Shown: one piece after another, positions 9,555-19,879 of the stretch
Layout: each line of letters opens with the position of its first letter
How positions within the stretch are numbered: position 1 is the stretch's first letter
NCBI RefSeq assembly: GCF_023898315.1
Contig: NC_064619.1
Span: 479,239,376-479,303,375 of the forward strand
Origin: Schistocerca nitens
Lineage: Eukaryota > Arthropoda > Insecta > Orthoptera > Acrididae
Length of the DNA stretch: 64,000 nt
Direction: 5' to 3'
Position numbers and translations under genes: made by a program
The notes under the pieces: model-generated
Seen by the model: the letters and a program-made list of their open reading frames with translations, nothing else
What the model was told of the DNA's origin: nothing
Databases searched by the model: none

Positions 9555-12142
9555 TCCTCAGTCCCAATACGCTCAACTAGCAGAGCATTCAACGATCACA
9601 AATTAATCAATGGTGAATCGAGAGAGCATACTAACATTTTGGTAGGTGTTGTCTTACTTTCCTTTCGGCATGTGGTATTGAAGGTAAGACTAAGACAATC
9701 CACGAAACTATTCAAACGTTTCTGCGAACGAGAATGATAAATTATTAAGGCAGATATCAGGTTCCCCTCAAAACATTTTGCAACAGACCGCTGAAGGTAG
9801 CATGGCGTAGCAGTCACATCTGAAATGCCATTATTAAAATAATTTTTTTTGAATTTATATGACATAAACGTGGCAACATTGTCATTAAATTGAGACTTTA
9901 TGAGGTCCGAAACTAGGAAGTATGACAGTTGATTGCTGGCTAATATCATAGGCACCAAGCGCAAAAACCGTGTAAAGGCATCAAACCGCACTGAAATATA
10001 CTTATTACCACTTTTTGCATGCCGGAGGGGCCCGAAATACTCAATAAAAGTTTAATATCTGAGTACATGCGTTTCCAGTTCACATTTTCTTCAATTTTCA
10101 TCCTGGTTTTATAAACTCCCAGGTGCCCCGTCTCCCTCCTACCCCCCCCCCCCCCCCCTCCCCTCCCCCACCAACCCTATGACCCAACGAACGAGGAAAA
10201 TAACTAAAAATGGCAGTGACTAAGCCGTCAGGAAGAGAGACTTGGAGTTTTCTATCGTAACGAGTGCAGTAACTTAGCACCTCGTTCTTCAAGGAACGGC
10301 TGTCCATCAATCACCCTGCCTCGTCTTATAAATTCCCCTGCCTCCAGCATTTACCAGATTTCGCTCAACTCGCTCTCTTGTTCGATGAAGTTTCGGTTAT
10401 GCAAGAGGTAGAGTGTTGGGTGAATGTGGTCGCGTGCTGAGCAAGAACGACTGTCCCTCACTGCTTCTACAGCGCGTACCGGTCGCGGTTACCCGATCTC
10501 GGATGACATTGTGACCTCAGTTGGCTGAGCGATGCGTCCCCCGCTTTACTGAGCGTGAAGCTACTGCACTTATCAGGCCATCGGCCACTCGTATTTCTAA
10601 TGCCTCGGCAGAATTTTGGCTCGACGTAACGTTAAATGCGTTTTGCGTCCAGCTCCGATTATGCGCGCACCATCAGGTACGTTGAAGGATGACTTTGGGC
10701 TTTTTAAACCAACGGTATATTGTATTTCACGCAAATAAGGTGAGCACAGAACACCCACTGCACTCAAGCAACCAAGTTAATCTACAGTTATGTAACTCTG
10801 TGTAGCTACAGGGGAAGCAGTGAAATATGAAAAAAAAGAAAAAAAAAAGAAAAACAGAAGTGCTCAGTCAGACCTTGGCCTTTTTGGGACATGTTATCAG
10901 GAGGCTATTGAAATATCAGCGGCCGATGGCTAGATAAACAGACAGTGGCTTTTGTCTCAGTGAAGTGTGGCCCTCAGAGCTCAACCATCTGATGTCACAA
11001 CGCCAGTCGAGAGTGACTTCCGCACCAGAATCATCGAGGGACCAGAGTTTGTAACCAGCACGCGGTGACTGCGTTCCCCCACCACTTTCTCCAAAGTTTT
11101 ATACGGCAACTTTATTTTATTTTTATTGTTTCAGTCCCTACCGCTTGCAAACATTTTGCTGTTCAATTAATTCTCTTGTCTAAACTGATTTACTGATGAC
11201 GGCTATTTTAGGAGTTGTAAATGTGCTTTACTTAACTTTCCTTATTGTTCCAGTTGTTCCATCTTCTCCTACCTCCGGCTGAAGACAATTGGCTGTTGCA
11301 GTATGTCGCTGGCCGCTCTGCTGTTGCTGAGCTGAGATGGCTGTGAAGATGTTAGAGTCTCCATTTCAAATTTAATAAATCCTCTGAAAATTAATACGGC
11401 AAAGGTTCCACTCCAAACAATAGTTCGACGAACATTAAAACTCTTGAAGGAGTCAGGGAAAATTCACGATTGATTTAGATGAGATGTTTTGTAAAAATAA
11501 CAACAACATCCAGACTACTATGTCTGTTTGACTGCCATGGTATACATTTACTCAAAATTTCTGTACTACAGCCTCACAAATAATAAAATCCCGTATTATT
11601 TGTGTGTCTAATACGAACGTTCAAATAACCGTCATTTATTCATAAACGCTGCTTATTCAGTCGCCACAGTCCGTCTGCACGACACAGTGTATGTACATCT
11701 TCCAGTTTGCTGACAGACAAAAATTTTCTTGTCACTGCACTCATCGTTGTACTTTCCTGTAAACCCTTCCACCCATCACTTTTACAGCAGCGTGCAGAGT
11801 TAATTAAAATCCATCAAACTCGTTGTAGTTACCATTTGATAGATCTTGATCTCTTCTGTTTTTCTCTTCTTTCTTGAAATATTCATCAAATTAACTCAGC
11901 TACTACCCCACCTGTCAAACGACCTCTCTTCTTCCTTGAACAGCCTCCACAGTCTTTAAATAATTTCTACATACGGAATGTCTCAGCTAACATGTCGTCG
12001 ACCCGTATTAGCCCGACATATTACAGTCGATAACAATCTTAATTAAGTCGGCAATTTTTAAAAATAGCTTAGTTTTAACTTCTCACTACAGTACCTCCAA
12101 CACTCTTCTCAACACGCCACAGTCTAGACATTGCTTAAAATA
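9555..12142. other. Unassigned sequence with a poly-C tract
   Basis: No recognisable coding domain or TE end. A run of about 17 C, continuing as CCCTCCCCTCC, spans about 10142-10170. A short A/AAG-rich run is present near 10832-10852. The open frames here are short. Confidence 0.4.
10142..10170. repeat. Poly-C / polypyrimidine tract
   Basis: Uninterrupted run of C followed by CTCCCCTCCCCC. The opposite strand is G-rich and might form a G-quadruplex. A similar tract occurs near 54503-54540. Confidence 0.9.
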
Positions 12143-12802
12143 CCGGGTGATCAAAAAGTCAGTATAAATTTGAAAACTTAATAAACCACGGTATAATGTA
12201 GATAGAGAGGTAAAAATTGACACACATGCTTGGAATGACATGGGATTTTATTAGAACAAAAAAAAAACAAAGTATTGCTAGACGCGTGAAAGATCTCTTG
12301 CGCGCGTCGTTTGGTGATTATCGTGTGCTCAGCCGCCACTTTCGTCATGCTTGGCCTCACAGGTCCCCAGACCTCAGCCCGTGCGATTATTGGCTCTGGG
12401 GTTACCTGAAGTCGCAAGGGTATCGTGATCGACCGACATCTCTAGGGATGCTGAAAGACAACATCCGACGCCAATGTCTCACCATAACTCCAGATGTGCT
12501 TTACAGTGCTGTTCACAACATTATTCCTCGACTACAGCTATTGTTGAGGAATGATGGTGGACATATTGAACATTTCCTGTAAGGAACATCATCTTTGCTT
12601 TGTCTTACTTTGTTATGCTAATTATTGCTATTCTGATCACATGAAGCGCCATCTGTCGGACATTGTTTGATCGTTTGTAATTTTCTGGTTCTAATAAAAC
12701 CCCATATCATTCCAATCATGTGCGTCAATTTGTACCTCTCTATCTACATTATTCCGTGATTTATTCAGTTTTCAAATGTATACTGACTTTTTGATCACCC
12801 GG
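12143..12802 (+). mobile_element. Non-autonomous mariner-type element with about 117-bp TIRs
   Basis: The ends are CCGGGTGATCAAAAAGTCAG at 12143 and its inverted copy ending at 12802, flanked by TA (12141-12142 and 12803-12804). The inverted arms match for about 117 bp (12143-12259 and 12687-12802) with few differences. The 660-bp element keeps only the last part of a transposase, so it is an internal-deletion derivative that would need enzyme from an intact relative. Confidence 0.93.
12340..12582 (+). pseudogene. C-terminal piece of mariner-type transposase
   Basis: In the frame ending at 12582 the text HRSPDLSPCDYWLWGYLKSQ is the third catalytic block of Tc1/mariner transposases (the Asp in SPCD). 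It is followed by LKDNIRRQC and the typical end GGHIEHFL. The HTH region and the first two catalytic Asp residues are missing. An upstream ATG at 12217 keeps the frame open but reads TIR sequence. Confidence 0.8.
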
Positions 12803-12959
12803 TATTTCTTACTTCCGCATTATATGAACCATACCTCCAGTAATGTAACACCATCCTCTCGTTCAGTCGCCTCTCTCTGTACTGTCTTCTTTCTCCTATC
12901 TCGATTATAAAACACAGATAGTAATTTTGATCGAACGAGCATTGCACTGGCCTGTGTAC

Positions 12960-14240
12960 ATTCAATACATATCAACGTTCGCTATTAGGTCATATGCCCT
13001 TTTCATTCTATTTAAATGGTGTGTCATCAGTCTTATGTTATTGCACGTACCACCTGCCAGCTGATGACCTCCGTTTGTATCTAAGCGCAAACCTATAAAC
13101 CTGAGGACGGCTGAGGAGAGCCTCAATACCAACCTTTGTGCAGTATCAAAATGGGGGCAGGACATAGGGTAAGGTTCAACCCATCCAAAACCCAAGCGGT
13201 ACTGAATGCTCATTCTTGGTTCATTAGCCCGAATTATTGAGAATCACTAGCGTCTTTAAATCTAAATAGGACAAACAACTTCTCCCCTACAGAAAAGAGT
13301 GTAGGAGTAATAATAGATAAAATCTAAATTGAACTGAGCACGTACCTGTAATGTGCAAGAATTCATCAGCATCTCTCCATGCCATACAGAAATATGGAAA
13401 GCGTTTCCCTCTTTACCTAAAAAAGGAACTATATGTCATGTTCGACTCTTTGATCACATTTTACCATTGTACGCATAGCTAACCTGGCTGCGTGAGGGCA
13501 AGCGCAGTGATTTCCGTGCCGTCTGCCTTCTCTATTGTCTTATCAAATATCTCCCCTCGGTCTTACCGCTCTTGTCTGAACAACACGGCGGAAACAACCA
13601 TTATCATCAGAGTAAAACTCTTTCTTGCCCACTCCATCGTTCAGCCACCCTCTCGAAGTCCTTCTCATTGTCAAAGTAGGAAACAGACTATGAAACCACC
13701 TCCCACTTTTTGTTAGATAACTAAATGACATCTCCAGCCTCAGAAGACAACTAATGACGTACCTGCTGAAGTAATAATAAGATTACCTTTGCCCCTGTAC
13801 GTACTCGTTACGCTTGTACATCCCTCAACCTGCTATTTCTTATTTCCCAGCATTCTTAGCCGATGTAGTCTCTTTAAATTTGCTTTCCCAGCACTCACTA
13901 TATCACAAAAAAATTATTTTGTAGACCTATAAATTATTCTTAGTTTTGCCACTATCATTAGTGTTATTAATATCGCAGTTATTATTATTATAACTATTAG
14001 TGGCTGCAGCTTCAGTAGTACAAGTAATGCTAGTATTAACCTTGGTAGTTCATAGTCAGTACACTTTACTGGCACTGCCACTTCAGGCACTCAAATCATT
14101 TCAATAGTAGCTGTCATATTAAAATTGTTGTTTCTTAAGAAACTATGAGGTAGCAGATATTACGAGCCGTCATGTTAAGTCCGATTTAAGAGAGGGCCTG
14201 ATGACCGTAATCGTATCACGTTAAATAAATAAACAAAATA
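12960..14240 (+). pseudogene. LINE B 3' part (Jockey/L2-like RT end and 3' UTR)
   Basis: Decayed end of a non-LTR retrotransposon. Around 13165-13200 FNPSKTQAVLNAHS and around 13285-13320 SPTEKSVGVIIDK match the region after the RT catalytic motif. Around 13375-13400 SLMPYRNMESVSL follows, and around 13680-13750 a block similar to WNHLP...LRRQLMTYLL matches the very C-terminus. The element appears to end in a TAAA-type tail (aaataaataaac, about 14223-14234). Stops are frequent. The hAT element starts 28 bases later. Confidence 0.65.
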
Positions 14241-14267
14241 ATTACAATGAAATGAATACCTCTAGCT

Positions 14268-15500
14268 CAGGGCTTAACAACTGGCCGGTTTTGAGCGCGA
14301 GTACTCGCGTCTGCTCAGGCACGTGCTCGCCAGCAGCTGCAAGGTCGTGGAGTACGGAGGGAGGGGAGGGAGGGGAAATGCGCGCGCACGTTTGAATAGG
14401 GCCGCAGCGTGCCTATTGAATTCGCGCCGACTGTGTAACGTTTAAAGTACTACGATCAGCTCTTAACAGTCACTTCGCTGGTTAAGAATCATGTGAAGTC
14501 GCCGTCGTGTAACCCCAACCATGCTTTCGCAGTTCAACCCCCATTGGGAGGAATTGTATCTGTTTACTGAAAAAGATGGTGTTGCAAAATGTTTAGTATG
14601 TCACAAAACGCTGAATTCTTTTACGAAATTTAATTTGCAGCGACATTATATGTCGTACCACGCGAAAGACTACGGACGTGGAAAATGTGATTGACCAGAT
14701 CGTGCACAGGAAGTTATTAAACATAAAAGGAAGCTATCCGAAGAAGATCTGGACGACGAAGAAAAATCAACTGAGGCAGCTCTCAAAGTGGGTTACAAAA
14801 TTGATTTGCTTTTAGCAAAATCCCTGCGCCCCTTAACTGATGGCGATTTAATAAAAGAATGTTTGGTAGTTGCAGCGGAACATTTGTGTCCATCTCAAGT
14901 TGAACAGTTTCGGTTTGTGCCATTATCTAACATGAGCATTATGCGTTGCATACAGGACATGGCAGACGACGTCCAGAGCCAGCTTGCAAATATCTGTTAA
15001 GATTTTATGGCGTATTCTCTAGCTCTGGACGGAAGTGTTGATATCACTGGAACAGCGCAGCTTGCCATATTTATTAGAGGTGTTAACAGAGATCTTCAGG
15101 TGAGGGAGGAGCTCCTCGATGTATTAGCCATGAAGAACACTACAACCGGAGGTGATATTTTAAGTAGTGTTGAAGAAAGTGTTGAAAATATAGGATTGTC
15201 GTGGAATTCTTTAGTTTCAGTGTCTACAGATGGTAGAGGCATACACTAAGCTAATAAAATTATGTGGCACGTGTACATTCTCCTTTATTTGTTTCATTTG
15301 TCACAGTAATAATTCGTGAGTGATATCCCTGCAGGTGGCCGCAGATTCACATTGACTGGCGGCAGCTGTTGTGTGCCCCACGTGACTCTCCCCACTCTCC
15401 GCTCTGGTCCGGTAGTGGGGGGTAGCGTGCTCGCGCTGCTCCGTGCTCGCGCCTTGCTGCTCACAGCTTGCTCTGCGAGCACGTATGTTGTGAAGCCCTG
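14268..15500 (+). mobile_element. hAT transposon, both ends and 8-bp TSD preserved
   Basis: Ends CAGGGCTTAACAAC (14268) and inverted GTTGTGAAGCCCTG (15500) are hAT-type TIRs. They are flanked by a perfect 8-bp duplication ctctagct at 14260-14267 and 15501-15508, the TSD length typical of hAT elements. At 1,233 bp it is far shorter than an autonomous hAT. GC-rich subterminal DNA (14290-14420 and 15330-15480) contains repeated GCTCGC-like motifs that may be transposase binding sites. Confidence 0.96.
14521..15249 (+). pseudogene. hAT transposase N-terminal part (BED zinc finger, GTF2IRD2/ZBED-like)
   Basis: One frame from the ATG at 14521 reads MLSQFNPHWEELYLFTE. A BED-type zinc finger follows at residues about 20-50 (KCLVCHKTL...NLQRHYMSYH). 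The start of the RNase-H-like catalytic core is SLALDGSVDITGTAQLAIFI, where the Asp of LDGS/LDES blocks is expected, and VSVSTDGRG is the second block. Two in-frame stops (near 14692 and at 14998-15000) break it. The large C-terminal domain, including the dimerisation region, has been deleted. It is clearly dead, but a single frame is kept throughout, so the decay is moderate. Confidence 0.88.
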
Positions 15501-15540
15501 CTCTAGCTGCATACAGGTGTTGTTATAAGTCAACGTGGAC

Positions 15541-16015
15541 AGTTGAAAATATGTACCCCGACCCGGACTCGAACCCAGGATCTCCTGTGTACATGGCAGA
15601 CGCTCTATCCACCATTTTCTTGTTTTTTTTTGTTTTTTAAATTCTTCGTTTACCTCATTTTGTTCTAAATTGTTCGTTGTATTCGTTCAGGGTGGACGTC
15701 CTATGGCACTCTTTCAGATTCTTCGGTGATCCGTTCACTTCGCTTTTTTATTACGGAGGGTAGCTAGCCCTCTGAACGAACACGGTGAGCTACCGTGCCT
15801 GCAAGCCAGCTGAGCCACCAAGGACACAGAGGACAGTGCGACTGTAGCGTCTTATCTCTGGTACGCCTCTCGTTAGACCCACATTCCCAACTTATTGTCC
15901 CGCACTATATTCATAGTGCCCCTGCTCATTATACTCATTACTCGCTGCGTGTTGCCGATTCCCGTCAGAGTTCGGGCACTGTTTGTACATCCACACAGAA
16001 GAAGATGATCAAATG
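15541..16015 (-). repeat. tRNA-Thr-like repeat arm, interrupted by another SINE
   Basis: On the minus strand, ggtggctcag plus (after the insertion) tggatagagcgtctgccatg and gggttcgagtccggg form a tRNA-like unit with A box, anticodon arm (loop close to tRNA-Thr TGT) and B box. The same unit occurs in inverted pairs at 32007-33778. Here only one arm is seen, followed by more of the repeat body (about 15830-16015). It directly abuts the DD41D element. Confidence 0.65.
15617..15810 (-). mobile_element. SINE family 4 inserted in the tRNA-like arm
   Basis: Minus-strand unit: head gcaggcacggtagctcaccg, middle agggctagctaccctccg and end in an A-rich run (aaacaaaaaaaaacaag). It splits the tRNA-Thr-like unit in its D-arm/A-box region (between tgagccacc and the atccacca side). 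The flanking duplication is very short (TGG-like). A 5'-truncated relative sits at the same position of another copy at 33523-33638. Confidence 0.7.
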
Positions 16016-16035
16016 GCAGGTGAGCCTTAACTATA

Positions 16036-16956
16036 CAGGCTGTTACAAAAAGGTACGGCCAAACTTTCAGGAAACATTCCTCACACACAAATAAAGAAAA
16101 GATGTTATGTGGACATGTGTCCGGAAACGCTTAATTTCCATGTTAGAGCTCATTTTAGTTTCGTCAGTATGTGATGAAATTGTAAATTTTCACAATCAAC
16201 ATGTGTGGGCTGACGAGAATCAGCACGCAATTGTACAATCACGTCATCAACACAGATTTTCTGTGAACGTTTGGGCAGGCATTGTTGGTGATGTCTTGAT
16301 TGGGCCCCATGTTCTTCCACCTACGCTCAATAGAGCACGTTATCATGATTTCATACGGGATACTCTATCTGTGCTGCTAGAACATGTGCCTTTACAAGTA
16401 CGACACAACATGTGGTTCATGCACGATGGAGCTCCTGCACATTTCAGTCGAAGTGTTCGCACGCTTCTCAACAACAGATTCGGTGACTGATCGATTGGCA
16501 GAGGCGGACCAATTCCATGGCCTCCACGCTCTCATGACGTTAACCCTCTTGACTTTCATTTATGGGGGCATTTGAAAGCTCTTGTCTACGCAACCCCGGT
16601 ACCCAATGTAGAGACTCTTCGTGCTCGTATTGTGGACGGCTGTGATACAATACGCCATTCTCCAGGGCTGCATCAGCGCATCAGGGATTCCATGGGACGG
16701 AGGGTGGACGCATGTATCCTCGCTAACGGAGGACATTTTGAACATTTCCTGTAACGAAGTGTTTGAAGTGACGCTGGTACGTTCTGTTGCCGTGTGTTTC
16801 CATTCCATGATTAATGTGATTTGAAGAGAAGTAATAAAATGAGCTCTAACATGGAAAGTAAGCGTTTCGGGAAACATGTCCACATAACATATTTCCTTTC
16901 TTTGTGTGTGACGAATGTTTCCTGAAAGTTTGGCCGTACCTTTTTGTAACACCCTG
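16036..16956 (+). mobile_element. DD41D (rosa-like) mariner, internally deleted, about 121-bp TIRs
   Basis: Left end CAGGCTGTTACAAAAAGG (16036) and right end inverted CAGGGTGTTACAAAAAGG (16956), with TA on both sides (16034-16035 and 16957-16958). The arms are similar for about 121 bp and include ATGTTAGAGCTCATTTTA on both sides. The arm runs straight into the catalytic domain, so the DNA-binding domain has been deleted. Confidence 0.92.
16150..16754 (+). pseudogene. DD41D transposase catalytic domain, one frameshift
   Basis: Catalytic blocks in order: VCDEIVNFHNQ (first Asp), FMHDGAPAHFS (second Asp), then, after a stop/frame break near 16490, GRGGPIPWPPR and DVNPLDFHLWG (third Asp). I count 41 residues between the second and third Asp when the break is ignored, the spacing of the DD41D (rosa) mariners. 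It ends ILANGGHFEHFL at 16754. The HTH domain is absent. Confidence 0.85.
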
Positions 16957-16971
16957 TATATGTATGAAGAT

Positions 16972-17023
16972 GAAGATGGTACCTGTCCTTTCGGACATGT
17001 TCGAAAAAACAGATACCATCTTC
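16972..17023. repeat. 52-bp near-perfect palindrome
   Basis: Arms gaagatggtacctgt and acagataccatcttc meet at a centre near 16997/16998 (ttcggaca|tgttcgaa), with about four mismatches. It lies 14 bases beyond the TSD of the DD41D element. It could form a cruciform or hairpin and might be a tiny fold-back element. Confidence 0.85.
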
Positions 17024-17029
17024 ATATAT

Positions 17030-18419
17030 AAATAAAATAATATATTAACACAATATAAAAGTACGGTAAATGGAATACATTTACGAATGAGCTTGCATAA
17101 ATTCGAATACATTCATTCACATTTTTCATTTGTATTAATAAAAATCGAGAAATACATATGCAATAACATTACACTGGATTTCTGAGCAGTTAAGAAAAGC
17201 ATAGACAACTATCGAATTAAGACGCAGCAGTTACATAAGACGAAAATCTCTCTCATAGCAGCCGTCGTTATCTTTGCAGTTTGGTTACTCAAAGGTATCT
17301 AAATTTCAGAGTGTGCCGTCAGCCGGGGGTGGCATGCCTGAAGCCATTTACGCACATCCTTCCTCTGCTTCATATCAAGGCCGGAGGCGGTGTTACACGC
17401 TATTAGCGTGATGTTTCCCCTGCGTTGCTAATTTTTTGTCCGGTTAGCTTAAGTGTGTCCACAAATATTGCAGGTAGTGGTGATGACGTCAGAGATTCCA
17501 GTTGTGCAGTAGTACATCTCAGACTGCGACAGCGGGGGCGACCGTGTGGCCAGTGCGTGCTTGGACCGGCGCCAGCACCTGTATATCACCACACCAGCTG
17601 TCGCAGCAACACGCCATCAAGCTGACGGCAGCGCAAGTTGTGGTGCACGGTGAACGTAGCAGTCAGCAAAGCAATCTATATAACTGCTAGAATTCTGATT
17701 AGCACCTCAATAGGCAATAGTGCCATTTTAATAGTTAACATAATGTGATTATGATTCTCATGAATTTGTGTTCGGACGTACGACAGTGAGATTGTAACCG
17801 TCCGTGCAGTTAGTAGTCTGACATGCGTATGATTTAAATAAATAAATAAATAAATTGTTGCGAAATAGTAAAAGTCATCAATATCCACTCGATTCTGGTT
17901 GTGGGTACTTTAAAACAGTTATATTCAATCGGAGGAGGGGGAGGGGAGGGGAGGGGGCCTCTAAAATCTGAAACAATGTCTAATGTAGAGGTAGATAATA
18001 GATCACTGACATATTCACTTAGAAAACGTTAATCTCACACTACTTGAGATACGTAATATCTACCAGGGACCAAGTTAAAGACTGTAAGTTATCCAGGTGC
18101 TGACATTACAAGTAACCATAATCCAATACTAATAACCAAGAAGTCAAAGAAAAAACAGCTACATTAAGGAAAATTACAAGGAACCAAATAGTGCGGTCTA
18201 CTAGGAAATCCAGGTGACAAAATAGGTGATGACACTTCAGTGAGTGATTGATGCAGAATACCGGTCAAATGCACTGAAAAAGGCAGAAAATAGGCAGATC
18301 ATATCCTGGAATTACCAAAAAAGAAACGACGAAAAATTTGGAAAGTGAACAGCAATAATACGCCGGGTGTTTCTGATAAGAATCGTACTTACCAGCAAAA
18401 ATCGTTATATTTTTCGAAG
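17030..18419. other. No TE recognised; simple repeats
   Basis: Includes a TAAA run (aaataaataaataaataaat, about 17836-17855) and a G-rich tract (ggaggggaggggaggg, about 17931-17957). The GC-rich stretch 17500-17660 has two short open frames without a known domain. Confidence 0.4.
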
Positions 18420-18600
18420 TGTGTGTATGTGAAATCTTATGGGACTTAACTGCTAAGGTTATCAGTCCCTAAGCTTACACACTACTTAACCTAAATTGTC
18501 CTAAGGACACACACACACACACCCAAGCCCGAGGGAGGACTCGAACCTCCGCCGGGACCATCAGCACGGCCCATGACTGCAGCGCCCTAGACCGCTCGGT
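18420..18600 (-). mobile_element. SINE family 2, 5'-truncated
   Basis: Minus-strand copy: the tail (tgtgaaatcttatgggac) is at left, then gactcgaacctcc (B box inverted), then ccgctcgg, which ends at the A box. The first bases of the head are missing. An expanded acacacac run marks the junction of head and body. No clear TSD. It lies just upstream of the RTE element. Confidence 0.85.
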
Positions 18601-18835
18601 GTACAAAATATACTTTTTGCAGTTTTATTCAGTGGTATATGTCGCGTGTGGTTCCTGAAGAGGGGCAGCAGCCTTTTCAGTAGTTGCAGGGGCAACAGTC
18701 TGGATGATTGACTGATCTGGCCTCGTAACATTAACCAAAACGGCCTTGCTGTTGTGGTACTGCGAACGGCTGAAAGGAAGGGGAAACTACAGCCGTAATT
18801 TTTCCCGAGGGCATGCAGCTTTACTGTATGGTTAA

Positions 18836-19670
18836 ATGATGATGGCGTCCTCTTGGGTAAAATATTCCGGAGGTAAAATAGTCCCCCATTCGGATCTCCG
18901 GGCGGGGACTACTCAAGAGGATGTCGTTATCAGGAGAAAGAAAACTGACATTCTACGGATCGGAGCGTGGAATGTCAGATCCCTTAATCGGGCAGGTAGG
19001 TTAGAAAATTTAAAAAGGGAAATGGATAGGTTAAAGTTAGATATAGTGGGAATTAGTGAAGTTCGGTGGCAGGAGGAACAAGACTTCTGGTCAGGTGAAT
19101 ACAGGGTTATAAATACAAAATCAAATAGGGGTAATGCAGGAGTAGGTTTAATAATGAATAAAAAAATAGGAGTGCGGGTAAGCTACTACAAACAGCATAG
19201 TGAACGTATTATAGTGGCCAAGATAGACACGAAGCCCATGCCAACTACAGTAGTACAAGTTTATATGCCAACTAGCTCTGCAGATGATGAAGAAATTGAA
19301 GAAATGTAGGATGAGATAAAAGAAAATACTCAGGTAGTGAAGGGAGACGAAAATTTAATAGTCATGGGTGACTGGAATTCGACAGTAGGAAAAGGGAGAG
19401 AAGGAAACATACTAGGTGAATATGGATTGGGGCTAAGAAACGAAAGAGGAAGCCATCTGTTAGAATTTTCCACAGAGCATAACTTAATCATAGCTAACAC
19501 TTGGTTCAAGAATCATAAAAGAAGGTTGTATACATGGAAGAATCCTGGAGACACTAAAAGGTATCAGATAGATTATATAATGGTAAGACAGAGATTTAGG
19601 AACCAGATTTTAAATTGTAGGACATTTCCAGGGGCAGATGAGGACTCTGACCACAATCTATTGGTTATGA
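18836..19670 (+). pseudogene. RTE 1 apurinic-type endonuclease domain
   Basis: Start at the ATG 18836 (MMMASSWVKYSGGK). The endonuclease nicks target DNA to prime reverse transcription. Motifs: LRIGAWNVRSLN (Asn block), GISEVRWQE (catalytic Glu), VQVYMPTSS, VMGDWNSTVG (Asp/Asn block), YQIDYIMV and, just before the SINE, DEDSDHNLLVM (catalytic His block). An in-frame TAG near 19307 (after EEIEEM) breaks it, and the SINE insertion at 19671 then ends it. Confidence 0.92.
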
Positions 19671-19866
19671 GCCGGCCGCAGGTGGTCTCGCGGTTCTAGG
19701 CGCGCAGTCCGGAACCGTGGGACTGCTACGGTCGCAGGTTCGAATCCTGCCTCGGGAATGGATGTGTGTGATGTCCTTAGGTTAGTTAGGTTTAAGTAGT
19801 TCTAAGTTCTAGGGGACTGATAACCACAGCAGTTGAGTCCAATAGTGCTCAGAGCCATTTGAACCA
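19671..19866 (+). mobile_element. SINE family 1 inserted in RTE 1
   Basis: Complete copy, head gccggccgcaggtggtctcg through tail gccatttgaacca. The B box is GGTTCGAATCC. A perfect 13-bp TSD ctattggttatga lies at 19658-19670 and 19867-19879. It landed inside the endonuclease coding region, so RTE 1 was already in place. Confidence 0.97.
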
Positions 19867-19879
19867 CTATTGGTTATGA

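Noticed and set aside
10142..10170. Telomeric or satellite DNA at the C-rich tract
   Set aside because: It is a simple homopolymer/pyrimidine run without a telomere-type unit; insect telomeres usually use TTAGG.
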